The notes under the pieces were generated by a model that did no database searches, was not told the DNA's origin, and saw only the letters and a program-made list of their open reading frames with translations. Of a stretch of 40,315 nucleotides of DNA, positions 8,292 to 18,258 are shown piece by piece. The position numbers and the translations under genes were made by a program. The stretch is taken from contig ADBE01000007.1 of assembly GCA_000176735.1 (NCBI GenBank), positions 1 to 40,315 on the forward strand. The letters are read 5' to 3'. The stretch is from Neisseria polysaccharea ATCC 43768. GTDB taxonomy: Bacteria; Pseudomonadota; Gammaproteobacteria; Burkholderiales; Neisseriaceae. Positions within the stretch are counted from its first letter, which is position 1, and each line of letters starts with the position of its first letter.

Positions 8292-8357
8292 TTTGTTGAT
8301 GGAATGTGCTGGGTTGTGCCTTATGCGCAATCTGTTCTGTTGGGATATGCCGTTTGG

Positions 8358-8462
8358 TATAGTGATTAACAAAAATCAGGACAAGGCGACGAAGCCGCAG
8401 ACAGTACAGATAGTACGGCAAGGCGAGGCAACGCTATACTGGTTTAAATTTAATCCACTATA
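8358..8462. repeat. Correia element (CREE), short form
   Basis: It runs 105 bp from TATAGTGATTAAC to TTAATCCACTATA. The body reads AAAATCAGGACAAGGCGACG, then a segment with AGACAGTACAGATAGTACGG. It lacks the internal part of about 50 bp present in the full element at 24208-24363. One base is missing from the left terminal repeat. It fills most of the 353-bp gap between the phosphate permease gene and hemN. Confidence 0.9.
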
Positions 8463-8553
8463 TCTTGGTTTCGGAACGGTCGGATACAAAGGTGCGGAAC
8501 GTTATGATATGCCGCCGCCTGTTCTTGAAAACACTTATCCTGCCGGCAGCAAA

Positions 8554-8584
8554 ATGCCGTCTGAAAAAGCCTTTCAGACGGCAT
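8554..8584. terminator. Uptake-sequence terminator after hemN
   Basis: An inverted ATGCCGTCTGAA pair (8554-8565 and 8573-8584) lies 17 bases beyond the hemN stop, with T-rich flanks on both sides. Confidence 0.8.
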
Positions 8585-8601
8585 TTGTACGTTAGCCGCA
8601 A

Positions 8602-10023
8602 TCACACCGTTTGCGAATATTTCGCTTTGGTTTCTTTGTGGCGCAGGTGGTAATCGAAGACCATGGCGATGTTGCGGATGAGGAAGCGTCCTTTCGGGGT
8701 AACGGTCAGCCCGTGGCTGTTCAGGCGCACCAATCCCAAACCGGCGAGTTTTTCTAAATCCGCCAGTTCGTCTTTGAAGTAGCGGTCAAACGGGATGCCG
8801 AACATACTTTCGTAAATCCGGTAGTCAAGCGCGAAGCGGCACATCAAATCCTGAATGATGCTGCGGCGCAGGATGTCGTCCTGATTGAGCTGATAACCGC
8901 GCATGATGGGCAGTCTGCCTTCGTCGATGGCGGCATAGTAGGCATCGATGTCGCGTTCGTTTTGGGAATAGGTGCTGCCGATTTTGCCGATGGACGACAC
9001 GCCGATGGCGACCAAATCGCAATCCGCGTAGGTCGAATAGCCTTGGAAGTTGCGCTGGAGGAAGCCTTCTTTGAGGGCGATGGAGAGTTCGTCGTCAGGT
9101 TTGGCGAAATGGTCCATGCCGATGAAGACGTAACCGCGTTCTGTCAGGGTTTGGACGCAGTATTGCAGCATATCGAGCTTCTCTTCGCTGTCGGGGACGG
9201 CGGCGGTATCGATGCGGCGTTGCGGTTTGAACACGTGCGGCAGGTGGGCGTAGTGGTAAAGGGCGAGGCGGTCGGGATCGAGCGACAAAACGGTATCGAT
9301 GGTGGTTTTGATGCTTTCCGAAGTTTGGTGCGGCAGGCCGTAAATCAAATCGACGCTGACGGATTTGAACCCTGCCTCACGGGCGGCATCGATGACTTCT
9401 TTGGTTTCTTCGTAGCTTTGGATGCGGTTGACCGCCGCCTGCACTTTGGGGTCGAAATCCTGAATGCCGACACTCATACGGTTGAAACCGAGTCTGCCAA
9501 GCATGAGGACGGTATCCCGGCTGACTTTGCGCGGGTCAATTTCGATGGAGTATTCGCCGGTGGGGATCAACTCGAAATGTTTGCGGATCATGCGGAAAAC
9601 ACGTTCAATTTGGTCGTCGCTCAAGAAGGTTGGCGTACCGCCGCCGAAGTGGAGTTGGGCAAGCTGGTGTTTTCCGTTTAAATGCGGGGCAAGCAGCTCC
9701 ATTTCTTTTTCAAGGTATTCGATATAGGCATCGGCGCGGCTCTTGTCTTTGGTAATGATTTTATTACAGCCGCAGTAGTAGCAGATGGTGTTGCAGAACG
9801 GAATGTGAATGTAAAGGGAAAGCGGTTTATTTAACGCACCCATACCGCGCAAATGTAAAGCTTTGATATATTCGCCTTCGCGGAAACCGTCGTGGAAACG
9901 GTCGGCGGTAGGGTAGGAGGTATAGCGCGGGCCGCTGGCGGGCAGGCTGGCAATCAGTGCGCGGTCAAACTCGGGGCGGTCATCGTTTACATTGTGATTG
10001 TTCTGTATCTGAATGATTTTCAT
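8602..10023 (-). CDS. hemN: Oxygen-independent coproporphyrinogen III oxidase
   Basis: A 473-residue radical SAM enzyme that decarboxylates coproporphyrinogen III to protoporphyrinogen IX in haem synthesis when oxygen is low. The iron-sulfur motif CNTICYYCGC gives Cys77, Cys81, Cys84 (with Cys86 next to them). GGGTPTFL follows, and the N-terminal SGPRYTSYPTADRFH is typical of HemN rather than HemW. The start at 10023 fits the family N-terminus, although its ribosome binding site is weak. It is transcribed away from fnr across a 132-bp gap holding an FNR-like site, so oxygen control through FNR is plausible. Confidence 0.95.
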   Translation of the reverse strand: MKIIQIQNNHNVNDDRPEFDRALIASLPASGPRYTSYPTADRFHDGFREGEYIKALHLRGMGALNKPLSLYIHIPFCNTICYYCGCNKIITKDKSRADAYIEYLEKEMELLAPHLNGKHQLAQLHFGGGTPTFLSDDQIERVFRMIRKHFELIPTGEYSIEIDPRKVSRDTVLMLGRLGFNRMSVGIQDFDPKVQAAVNRIQSYEETKEVIDAAREAGFKSVSVDLIYGLPHQTSESIKTTIDTVLSLDPDRLALYHYAHLPHVFKPQRRIDTAAVPDSEEKLDMLQYCVQTLTERGYVFIGMDHFAKPDDELSIALKEGFLQRNFQGYSTYADCDLVAIGVSSIGKIGSTYSQNERDIDAYYAAIDEGRLPIMRGYQLNQDDILRRSIIQDLMCRFALDYRIYESMFGIPFDRYFKDELADLEKLAGLGLVRLNSHGLTVTPKGRFLIRNIAMVFDYHLRHKETKAKYSQTV

Positions 10024-10096
10024 GGTGTGTGTGGTTTTATGATGTTAGTCAAATTTTGGATAGTTTGGTAGAATGCCACAGTATGATAAACCTGTC

Positions 10097-10110
10097 TTGA
10101 TATGTGTCAA
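10097..10110. promoter_or_regulatory. FNR-box-like site in the hemN-fnr gap
   Basis: TTGATATGTGTCAA differs from the TTGAT-N4-ATCAA consensus at one base. It lies 46 bases before the fnr start and about 75 bases before hemN, so it could give autoregulation of fnr, control of hemN, or both. Confidence 0.55.
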
Positions 10111-10155
10111 CAAGCACATAATCGGGATGGGGCAAAACACACGAAAAGGTACGGT

Positions 10156-10890
10156 ATGGCTTCGCATAATACTACACATCAGATGAAAACCTTGTGTTCT
10201 TCCTGTTCTTTGCGGGAACTCTGCCTGCCTGTCGGATTGCTGCCTAACGAGTTCAGCCAACTCGATGCCGTCATCCGCCAAAGCCGCCGCCTGAAAAAAG
10301 GCGAATACCTGTTCCGTGCCGGCGAAGCCTTTACTTCGCTCTTTGCCATCCGTTCGGGCTTCTTCAAAACAACCGTCGCCAGTCAGGACGGTCGCGATCA
10401 GGTAACGGGTTTCTTTATGTCGGGCGAACTCATCGGCATGGACGGCATCTGTTCCCATGTACACAGTTGCGATGCGGTCGCCTTGGAAGACAGCGAAGTG
10501 TGCGAACTGCCGTTTACCCACATCGAAGAACTGGGGCAGAATATCCCCAGCCTGCGTACACACTTCTTCCGTATGATGAGTCGTGAAATCGTGCGCGACC
10601 AAGGTGTTATGCTGCTGTTGGGCAATATGCGCGCCGAAGAGCGGATTGCCGCCTTCCTGCTGAACCTTTCCCAACGCCTTTATTCCCGAGGTTTTGCTGC
10701 CAACGACTTCATCTTAAGAATGTCCCGCGAAGAAATCGGCAGTTATCTCGGGCTGAAACTTGAAACCGTCAGCCGCACATTATCCAAGTTCCATCAGGAA
10801 GGATTGATTTCCGTCGAACACAAACACATCAAGATCCTCAATCTGCAGGTGCTGAAGAAGATGGTATCCGGTTGTTCGCACGCCATTTGA
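10156..10890 (+). CDS. fnr: FNR oxygen-sensing transcriptional regulator
   Basis: A 244-residue CRP/FNR-family regulator. The start chosen is the ATG at 10156 (MASHNTTHQMKTLCSSC), preceded by AAAAGG; an ATG at 10102 would add a tail that does not fit the family. Cys14, Cys17 and Cys23, with Cys116 in EVCELPF, match the four ligands of the oxygen-labile [4Fe-4S] cluster of E. coli FNR. The C-terminal helix-turn-helix EEIGSYLGLKLETVSRTLSK keeps the E..SR recognition residues for TTGAT sites. In Neisseria FNR activates denitrification genes such as aniA. The gene ends in a convergent arrangement with cysB. Confidence 0.95.
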   Translation: MASHNTTHQMKTLCSSCSLRELCLPVGLLPNEFSQLDAVIRQSRRLKKGEYLFRAGEAFTSLFAIRSGFFKTTVASQDGRDQVTGFFMSGELIGMDGICSHVHSCDAVALEDSEVCELPFTHIEELGQNIPSLRTHFFRMMSREIVRDQGVMLLLGNMRAEERIAAFLLNLSQRLYSRGFAANDFILRMSREEIGSYLGLKLETVSRTLSKFHQEGLISVEHKHIKILNLQVLKKMVSGCSHAI

Positions 10891-10907
10891 TTAACCCGTA
10901 CGAACAT

Positions 10908-10989
10908 TTCAGACGGCATTCTCAATAAACACAGGGCAGACGAAAACATCTGTCCTGTTTGTTGTATCTGCCGCAAAGTGCCGTCTGAA
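10908..10989. terminator. Convergent fnr/cysB termination region
   Basis: Inverted uptake-sequence cores at 10908-10919 and 10980-10989 flank a second imperfect hairpin, AAACACAGGGCAGA with TCTGTCCTGTTT (10928-10962). The inner hairpin ends in T-rich sequence for fnr. Together they close the two facing genes. Confidence 0.6.
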
Positions 10990-11002
10990 AACCGGCAGCC
11001 GC

Positions 11003-11953
11003 CTAAATCGAAAAATCCTCGCTGATGGGCGTGTACAGAATCCTATCCACCTTCTCGCGTGTCAGGTGCGGCGCAAACGCTTGGATAAAGTCGTAGGCAT
11101 ATCCGCGCAAATAAGTATCGCTGCGCAAAGCAATCCACGTCGGCGACGGCTCGAACAGGTGTGCCGCATCCACAAGCTGCAAATCGCCGTCCGTATCCGG
11201 GTTGTACGCCATTTTTGCCATCAGTCCCACGCCTAAACCCAAGCGCACATAAGTCTTCAATACGTCCGTATCCGCCGCCGTCAATGCGACATCCGGCCGT
11301 TCCAAACGGGCTTTGGCGAATGCTCGCGCGATGCTGCTGCCCGCATTGAATGCAAATTCATAAGTAATCAGCGGAAACCCCGCCAAATCTTCAATACGGA
11401 GGGGATTCCTGCATTCGAGCAGCGGATGGTCGTTCGGCACAATCACCGCGTGTGTCCAGTCGTAGCAGGAAAGTCTTCCCAATTCGGGGTGGTCGTCTAT
11501 ACGTTCCGTAACAATCGCCAAATCCGCCTCGCCTGAGGTAACCATACGTGCGATGGCGGCAGGGCTTCCCTGTTTGATGGTCAGATTGACTTTCGGGTAG
11601 CGTTTCACGAAATCGGCAACAATCAACGGTAGGGCATAACGCGCCTGAGTATGCGTCGTAGCAACCGTCAGCGAGCCGCTGTCGTGTCCGGTAAACTCGC
11701 TGCCGATATTTTTAATGTTCTGAACATCGCGCAAAATACGTTCTGCAATATCCAAAACCACCTTGCCCGGCTGCGAGACCGAAACCACGCGCTTGCCGCT
11801 GCGGATAAAAATCTGAATGCCGATTTCTTCTTCCAGCAATTTGATTTGTTTGGAGATGCCGGGTTGTGATGTGAATAAGGCTTCGGCCGCTTCGGAAACG
11901 TTCAGGTTGTGCCGGTAAACTTCTAAGGCGTATTTCAATTGTTGTAATTTCAT
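11003..11953 (-). CDS. cysB: CysB LysR-type regulator
   Basis: A 316-residue LysR-type regulator. The N-terminal helix-turn-helix MKLQQLKYALEVYRHNLNVS, with SQPGISKQIKLLEEE, is nearly that of CysB, and the rest is a periplasmic-binding-like effector domain (TTHTQARYALP, GLGVGLMAKMAY). CysB activates sulfate and thiosulfate assimilation genes and senses N-acetylserine. The length is close to the 324 of E. coli CysB. It is monocistronic here, converging with fnr and divergent from rmpM across 364 bp. Confidence 0.92.
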   Translation of the reverse strand: MKLQQLKYALEVYRHNLNVSEAAEALFTSQPGISKQIKLLEEEIGIQIFIRSGKRVVSVSQPGKVVLDIAERILRDVQNIKNIGSEFTGHDSGSLTVATTHTQARYALPLIVADFVKRYPKVNLTIKQGSPAAIARMVTSGEADLAIVTERIDDHPELGRLSCYDWTHAVIVPNDHPLLECRNPLRIEDLAGFPLITYEFAFNAGSSIARAFAKARLERPDVALTAADTDVLKTYVRLGLGVGLMAKMAYNPDTDGDLQLVDAAHLFEPSPTWIALRSDTYLRGYAYDFIQAFAPHLTREKVDRILYTPISEDFSI

Positions 11954-12181
11954 GGCGGGTCGGTGTGGGTCTGTGTCGGGTGGCTGAACATTGTTTATAA
12001 TTTATCATATTTTCTTGCCGTTACGGTATGGGGCTTTGCCGTTGTGTTTGTTGTTTTTGTGCAACGGCAATCGTGCGATATGGAAAAAATCCCCCTAAAG
12101 TAATGACACGGAATTGATTTTTTCGGCATGATAGACTATCAGGAAACAGGCTGTTTTACGGTTGTTTTCAGGCGTTGAGTA

Positions 12182-12210
12182 TTGACAGTCCGCCCCCTGC
12201 TTCTTTATAG
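12182..12210 (+). promoter_or_regulatory. Strong promoter of rmpM
   Basis: A perfect TTGACA, a 17-nt spacer and TTATAG (or TATAGT with 18). It leaves a 5' leader of about 100 nt before the ATG, as expected for an abundant outer-membrane protein. In the rest of the cysB-rmpM gap the only other thing I see is a short palindrome TGATAGACTATCA at 12129-12141. Confidence 0.75.
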
Positions 12211-12317
12211 TGGAGACTGAAATATCCGATTTGCCGCCATGTTTCTACAGCGGCCTGTATGTTGGCAATTCAGCAGTTGCTTCTGTATCTGCTGTACAAA
12301 TTTAATGAGGGAATAAA

Positions 12318-13013
12318 ATGACCAAACAGCTGAAATTAAGCGCATTATTCGTTGCATTGCTCGCTTCCGGCACTGCTATGGCGAGCGAAGCCCATATCCA
12401 CGGTTATACCGTGAGCGGCCAATCACAAGAAGTCGTACGCAACAACTACGGCGAATGCTGGAAAAACACCTACTTCGACAAAGCAACCCAAGGTCGTGTA
12501 GAGTGTGGCGATGCAGTTGAACCGGCTCCTGTTGCTGTTGTAGAGCAGGCTCCGCAATATGTTGACGAAACCGTTTCTCTGTCTGCCAAAACCCTGTTCG
12601 GTTTCGACAAAGACGTACTGCGTGCCGAAGCCCAAGACAACCTGAAAGTATTGGCCCAACGCCTGGGTCAAACCAACGTACAATCCGTACGTGTTGAAGG
12701 TCATACCGACTTCATGGGTTCTGAAAAATACAACCAGACTCTGTCCGAGCGTCGCGCCAACGTAGTGGCAAACTACCTGGTCAGCAACGGTGTGCCTGCC
12801 TCTAAAACTTCTGCTGTCGGCTTGGGCGAATCTCAAGCGCAAATGACTCAAGTTTGTGAAGCTGAAGTTGCCAAACTGGGTGCAAAAGCCTCTAAAGCCA
12901 AGAAACGTGAGGCTCTGATTGCATGTATCGAACCTGACCGCCGTGTTGACGTGAAAATCCGCAGCATCGTAACCCGTCAGGTTGCTCCGGCTCATGTTCA
13001 CACCCAACAATAA
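12318..13013 (+). CDS. rmpM: RmpM (class 4) OmpA-family outer-membrane protein
   Basis: A 231-residue protein with signal [20 protein letters not shown], cleaved near AMA-SEA. An N-terminal region with the conserved NNYGECWKN comes next, then a short linker and a C-terminal OmpA-like peptidoglycan-binding domain ([50 protein letters not shown]). RmpM links porins and other outer-membrane proteins to peptidoglycan. The linker here reads [15 protein letters not shown], without the run of Glu-Pro repeats I recall in meningococcal RmpM, and the total is about ten residues shorter. The ribosome binding site GAGGG is well placed. Confidence 0.93.
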   Translation: MTKQLKLSALFVALLASGTAMASEAHIHGYTVSGQSQEVVRNNYGECWKNTYFDKATQGRVECGDAVEPAPVAVVEQAPQYVDETVSLSAKTLFGFDKDVLRAEAQDNLKVLAQRLGQTNVQSVRVEGHTDFMGSEKYNQTLSERRANVVANYLVSNGVPASKTSAVGLGESQAQMTQVCEAEVAKLGAKASKAKKREALIACIEPDRRVDVKIRSIVTRQVAPAHVHTQQ

Positions 13014-13104
13014 GCTTTAAAAGCATCTTGCCGATGGGTAGGGTTGGATTCCTCTTCTGTATAAGAGAATAGGTTTACGTATCAAACTCTAATCGGTTCT
13101 GATG

Positions 13105-13141
13105 AAACAAAACAAACCCCGCTTTTGCGGGGTTTGTTTTT
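13105..13141 (+). terminator. Classical intrinsic terminator of rmpM
   Basis: AAACAAACCCCGC, a short TTT loop and GCGGGGTTTGTTTTT. It is a GC-rich stem with a U tract and, unlike most terminators here, is not built from uptake sequences. Confidence 0.92.
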
Positions 13142-13377
13142 AGGGTGCTTGCGGAAACGGTTATTGTGAGAATATGGGGTAGGGGTTATGCTTCATCAAA
13201 ATTTTCCTGGTGCTTGAAACTCCGGTTTTGAAGGCGATAGAATTTGGATTTGTTTGTGAGGGAACAAACTCTCTCAAATCAGTGCTGTACGCGGTGCTGC
13301 GTTTTATGTGCGGTACTGTGTAAAATACAGCAGATTAATAAAAATCAACATGGCGGTGCGTTCGGATATTTTGCGAC
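13142..13377 (+). other. rmpM-thiL intergenic region with a possible thiL promoter
   Basis: The 236 bases after the rmpM terminator hold no recognisable repeat or ORF. An extended -10-like TGTGTAAAAT lies at about 13316-13325, some 50 bases before the thiL start, and may be its promoter. No TPP riboswitch-like sequence was seen. Confidence 0.35.
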
Positions 13378-14334
13378 ATGAAAGAATTTGACTTCATCAA
13401 ACGGTATTTGCAAACAGGTGCGGATAAGGATGTCGTATTGGGCATAGGCGACGATGCGGCGATTGTCCGCCCGCGCGAAGGCTTTGATTTGTGTTTCAGT
13501 GCGGATATGCTGCTGAGGGACAGGCATTTTTTTGCAGATGTCAAACCTGAAGACTTGGCTTGGAAGGTTTTGGCCGTCAATATTTCAGATATGGCGGCGA
13601 TGGGTGCGATACCGCGTTGGGTGCTGCTGAGCGCGGCGTTGCCCGAATTGGATGAAGTATGGCTGGAACGGTTTTGCGGCAGCTTTTTCGGTTTGGCAAA
13701 AAAGTTTGGCATCACCTTAATCGGCGGCGATACGACTAAGGGAGATATGGCGTTCAATGTAACCATTATCGGCGAATTGCCGAAGGGTAGGGCGTTGCGG
13801 CGTGATGCGGCGGTTGCGGGCGACGATATTTGGGTGTCGGGGCGTGTCGGTATGGCGGCGGCGGCTTTGAACTGCCGTCTGAAACGGTGTGTTTTGCCTG
13901 ACGATGTATTTGCCGTGTGCGAACAGAAGTTGCTCCGTCCTGAACCAAGGGTTGAACTGGGACTTGCCTTATTGCCTGTCGCCCATGCGGCACAGGATGT
14001 TTCCGATGGGCTGGCTCAGGATATAGGGCATATTTTGACCGCTTCTGGTGTGGGTGCGGAAATTTTTGCGGATAAATTGCCGTCTTTATCCGTATTGAAA
14101 GATATTTTGCCACGTTCTCAATGGCTGTCTTATACTTTGGCCGGCGGCGACGATTACGAGCTGGTTTTTACCGCATCGGAAAGTTGCCGCAGCCGCGTGC
14201 TTGATGCGGCGGAACGATGCGGCGTGCCGGTAACTCGTATCGGTAAAATCAATGGGGAATGCCGTCTGAAGGTTTTAGATGCCGGCGGCAGGGAATTGGA
14301 ACTACATTCTTTAGGATTCGATCATTTTGGCTGA
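13378..14334 (+). CDS. thiL: Thiamine-monophosphate kinase
   Basis: A 318-residue ATP-dependent kinase that converts thiamine monophosphate to the active diphosphate. The N-terminal EFDFIKRYLQ, metal-binding GIGDDAAIV, ISDMAAMGA, IGGDTTKGD, VSDGLAQDIGHIL and AGGDDYELVFT are the ThiL/PurM-fold motifs in the right order. It overlaps pgpA by 8 bp, giving a two-gene operon. Two uptake-sequence cores lie inside the coding sequence (13874-13883 and the full 12-mer at 14259-14270). The Shine-Dalgarno sequence is weak. Confidence 0.95.
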   Translation: MKEFDFIKRYLQTGADKDVVLGIGDDAAIVRPREGFDLCFSADMLLRDRHFFADVKPEDLAWKVLAVNISDMAAMGAIPRWVLLSAALPELDEVWLERFCGSFFGLAKKFGITLIGGDTTKGDMAFNVTIIGELPKGRALRRDAAVAGDDIWVSGRVGMAAAALNCRLKRCVLPDDVFAVCEQKLLRPEPRVELGLALLPVAHAAQDVSDGLAQDIGHILTASGVGAEIFADKLPSLSVLKDILPRSQWLSYTLAGGDDYELVFTASESCRSRVLDAAERCGVPVTRIGKINGECRLKVLDAGGRELELHSLGFDHFG

Positions 14335-14812
14335 TTTTAAACCTGACTTTGCGTGGCTGTTGAAACGACCGTTGTGTTTTTTGGCTTTTGGTTTCGGCAG
14401 CGGGCTGGCTCCGTTCGCGCCGGGTACATTTGGCACTTTGGCGGCACTGCCTTTGGCATTTGTGCTGATTTTGCTCGGCATAGACGGGCTGCTGCTGGCT
14501 TTTTTGTGTATCGTGCTGTTTATGTGGGGCATACGCATTTGCGCTTATGCGGAACGTGAAACGGGTGTCAGCGACCACGGTGGGATTGTTTGGGACGAGA
14601 TTGTCGCCATGCTGTTTGTGTTGGCGTTTGTGCCGTTCAAGTGGGCGTGGTGGCTGGCGGCGTTCGTCTTATTCCGTCTGTTTGACGCGCTCAAACCGCC
14701 TCCGGTCGGCTGGTTTGATAAAAATCTGCATGGTGGGCTGGGCATTATGGCGGACGATATGGCGGCTGCGGTGATGACCTTGATTGTCTTGAGGATTGCA
14801 ATGCTGTTTTAA
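14327..14812 (+). CDS. pgpA: Phosphatidylglycerophosphatase A
   Basis: A 161-residue inner-membrane protein that removes phosphate from phosphatidylglycerophosphate to make phosphatidylglycerol. FGFGSGLAPFAPGTFGTLAA, GGIVWDEIVAM and LFDALKPPPVGW are characteristic PgpA motifs, interspersed with about four hydrophobic segments. The start is probably the TTG at 14327, inside the end of thiL; no ATG near the N-terminus would keep the conserved beginning. The overlap suggests translational coupling. A terminator follows 20 bases after the stop. Confidence 0.92.
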   Translation: MADFKPDFAWLLKRPLCFLAFGFGSGLAPFAPGTFGTLAALPLAFVLILLGIDGLLLAFLCIVLFMWGIRICAYAERETGVSDHGGIVWDEIVAMLFVLAFVPFKWAWWLAAFVLFRLFDALKPPPVGWFDKNLHGGLGIMADDMAAAVMTLIVLRIAMLF

Positions 14813-14831
14813 ACGGTGCTGCCTTGTAAAA

Positions 14832-14860
14832 ATGCCGTCTGAAAGCCTTTCAGACGGCAT
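14832..14860. terminator. Bidirectional uptake-sequence terminator between pgpA and ettA
   Basis: A perfect inverted ATGCCGTCTGAA pair with a 5-nt loop, AT-rich on both sides. It serves both convergent genes. Confidence 0.85.
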
Positions 14861-14871
14861 TGTTTCGGAGG

Positions 14872-16548
<1,677 letters not shown>

Positions 16549-16786
16549 AGTTTTCTCGTTTCGGTCGGACAAATTTCAGACGGCACATTTTAACCGATAA
16601 TTTGATTTAAGCCAGTTTATCCGCGAACCGGTATTGCCAAAATCGGGCAGGATTCATAAAATCCGCCTATCCCTTTGAAATTATACAAACAAAAAAAATA
16701 ATAATAATGATAGGGGATCGCCGCACCGGCAACCATTTCGGATTTTCCAAAGCAAATACTTTTCAAATCAAAAAAGGATTTACCTT

Positions 16787-18139
16787 ATGTCGGAATATAC
16801 GCCTCAAACAGTAAAACAAGGTTTGCCCGCGCTGGCAAAAAGCACGATTTGGATGTTGAGCTTCGGCTATCTCGGCGTTCAGACGGCCTTTACCCTGCAA
16901 AGCTCGCAGATGAGCCGCATTTTTCAAACGCTAGGCGCAGACCCGCACAATTTGGGCTGGTTCTTTATCCTGCCGCCGCTGGCGGGGATGCTGGTGCAGC
17001 CGATAGTGGGCTACTACTCCGACCGCACTTGGAAGCCGCGCTTAGGCGGCCGCCGCCTGCCGTATCTGCTTTACGGTACACTGATTGCGGTTATCGTGAT
17101 GATTTTGATGCCGAACTCGGGCAGCTTCGGTTTCGGCTATGCGTCGCTGGCGGCTTTGTCGTTCGGCGCGCTGATGATTGCGCTGTTGGACGTGTCGTCG
17201 AATATGGCGATGCAGCCGTTTAAGATGATGGTCGGCGATATGGTCAACGAGGAGCAGAAAAGCTACGCCTACGGGATTCAAAGTTTCTTAGCAAATACGG
17301 GCGCGGTCGTGGCGGCGATTCTGCCGTTTGTGTTTGCGTATATCGGTTTGGCGAACACCGCCGAGAAAGGCGTTGTGCCACAAACCGTGGTCGTGGCGTT
17401 TTATGTGGGCGCGGCGTTGCTGATTATTACCGGCGCGTTCACCATCTTCAAAGTCAAAGAGTATGATCCGGAAACCTACGCCCGCTACCACGGCATCGAC
17501 GTAGCCGCGAATCAGGAAAAAGCCAACTGGTTTGAACTCTTAAAAACCGCACCTAAAGCGTTTTGGACGGTTACTCTGGTACAGTTTTTCTGCTGGTTCG
17601 CCTTCCAATATATGTGGACTTACTCGGCAGGCGCGATTGCGGAAAACGTCTGGCACACCACTGATGCGTCTTCCGTAGGTTATCAGGAGGCGGGTAACTG
17701 GTACGGCGTTTTGGCGGCGGTGCAGTCGGTTGCGGCGGTGATTTGTTCGTTTGTATTGGCGAAAGTGCCGAATAAATACCATAAGGCGGGTTATTTCGGC
17801 TGTTTGGCTTTGGGCGCGCTCGGCTTTTTCTCCGTTTTCTTCATCGGCAACCAATACGCGCTGGTGTTGTCTTACACCTTAATCGGCATCGCTTGGGCGG
17901 GCATTATCACTTATCCGCTGACGATTGTGACCAACGCCTTGTCGGGCAAGCATATGGGCACTTACTTGGGTCTGTTTAACGGTTCTATCTGTATGCCTCA
18001 GATCGTCGCTTCTCTGCTGAGCTTTATCCTCTTCCCTATGTTGGGCAGCCATCAGGCAACCATGTTCTTGGTTGCAGGCGCAGTCTTGCTGCTGGGAGCC
18101 TTCTCAGTATGTCTGATTAAAGAGACCCACGGCGAATAA
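16787..18139 (+). CDS. MFS sugar (maltose) permease
   Basis: A 450-residue inner-membrane transporter with about 12 hydrophobic segments. The loop DRTWKPRLGGRRLPYLLYG after segment 2 is the RG-type MFS motif seen in the SLC45/sucrose-transporter-like branch. DVSSNMAMQPFKMMVGDMV follows in segment 4. Its place just before maltose phosphorylase and beta-phosphoglucomutase makes maltose the likely substrate, imported with protons. An AAAAAAGG site precedes the start. The upstream 200 bases hold an A8 run and an ATA/AAT triplet repeat (16689-16712). An AG-type uptake sequence lies inside the gene at 16879-16890. Confidence 0.85.
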   Translation: MSEYTPQTVKQGLPALAKSTIWMLSFGYLGVQTAFTLQSSQMSRIFQTLGADPHNLGWFFILPPLAGMLVQPIVGYYSDRTWKPRLGGRRLPYLLYGTLIAVIVMILMPNSGSFGFGYASLAALSFGALMIALLDVSSNMAMQPFKMMVGDMVNEEQKSYAYGIQSFLANTGAVVAAILPFVFAYIGLANTAEKGVVPQTVVVAFYVGAALLIITGAFTIFKVKEYDPETYARYHGIDVAANQEKANWFELLKTAPKAFWTVTLVQFFCWFAFQYMWTYSAGAIAENVWHTTDASSVGYQEAGNWYGVLAAVQSVAAVICSFVLAKVPNKYHKAGYFGCLALGALGFFSVFFIGNQYALVLSYTLIGIAWAGIITYPLTIVTNALSGKHMGTYLGLFNGSICMPQIVASLLSFILFPMLGSHQATMFLVAGAVLLLGAFSVCLIKETHGE

Positions 18140-18202
18140 TCCATCAATACCATCGGCAAAGGCCGTCTGAAACTTCTGCCGACGCTTTATCCGATTCAAT
18201 AA

Positions 18203-18230
18203 GGCAAACCGTATTTCCAAACGGTTTGCC
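18203..18230 (+). other. Intergenic hairpin between permease and mapA
   Basis: GGCAAACCGT and ACGGTTTGCC form a perfect 10-bp stem with an 8-nt loop. No U tract follows, so it may be an mRNA stabiliser, attenuator or processing site rather than a terminator. An AG-type uptake sequence (18160-18171) lies just upstream. Confidence 0.55.
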
Positions 18231-18258
18231 ATAAAACCATCAAAACAGGAGCTTTACG

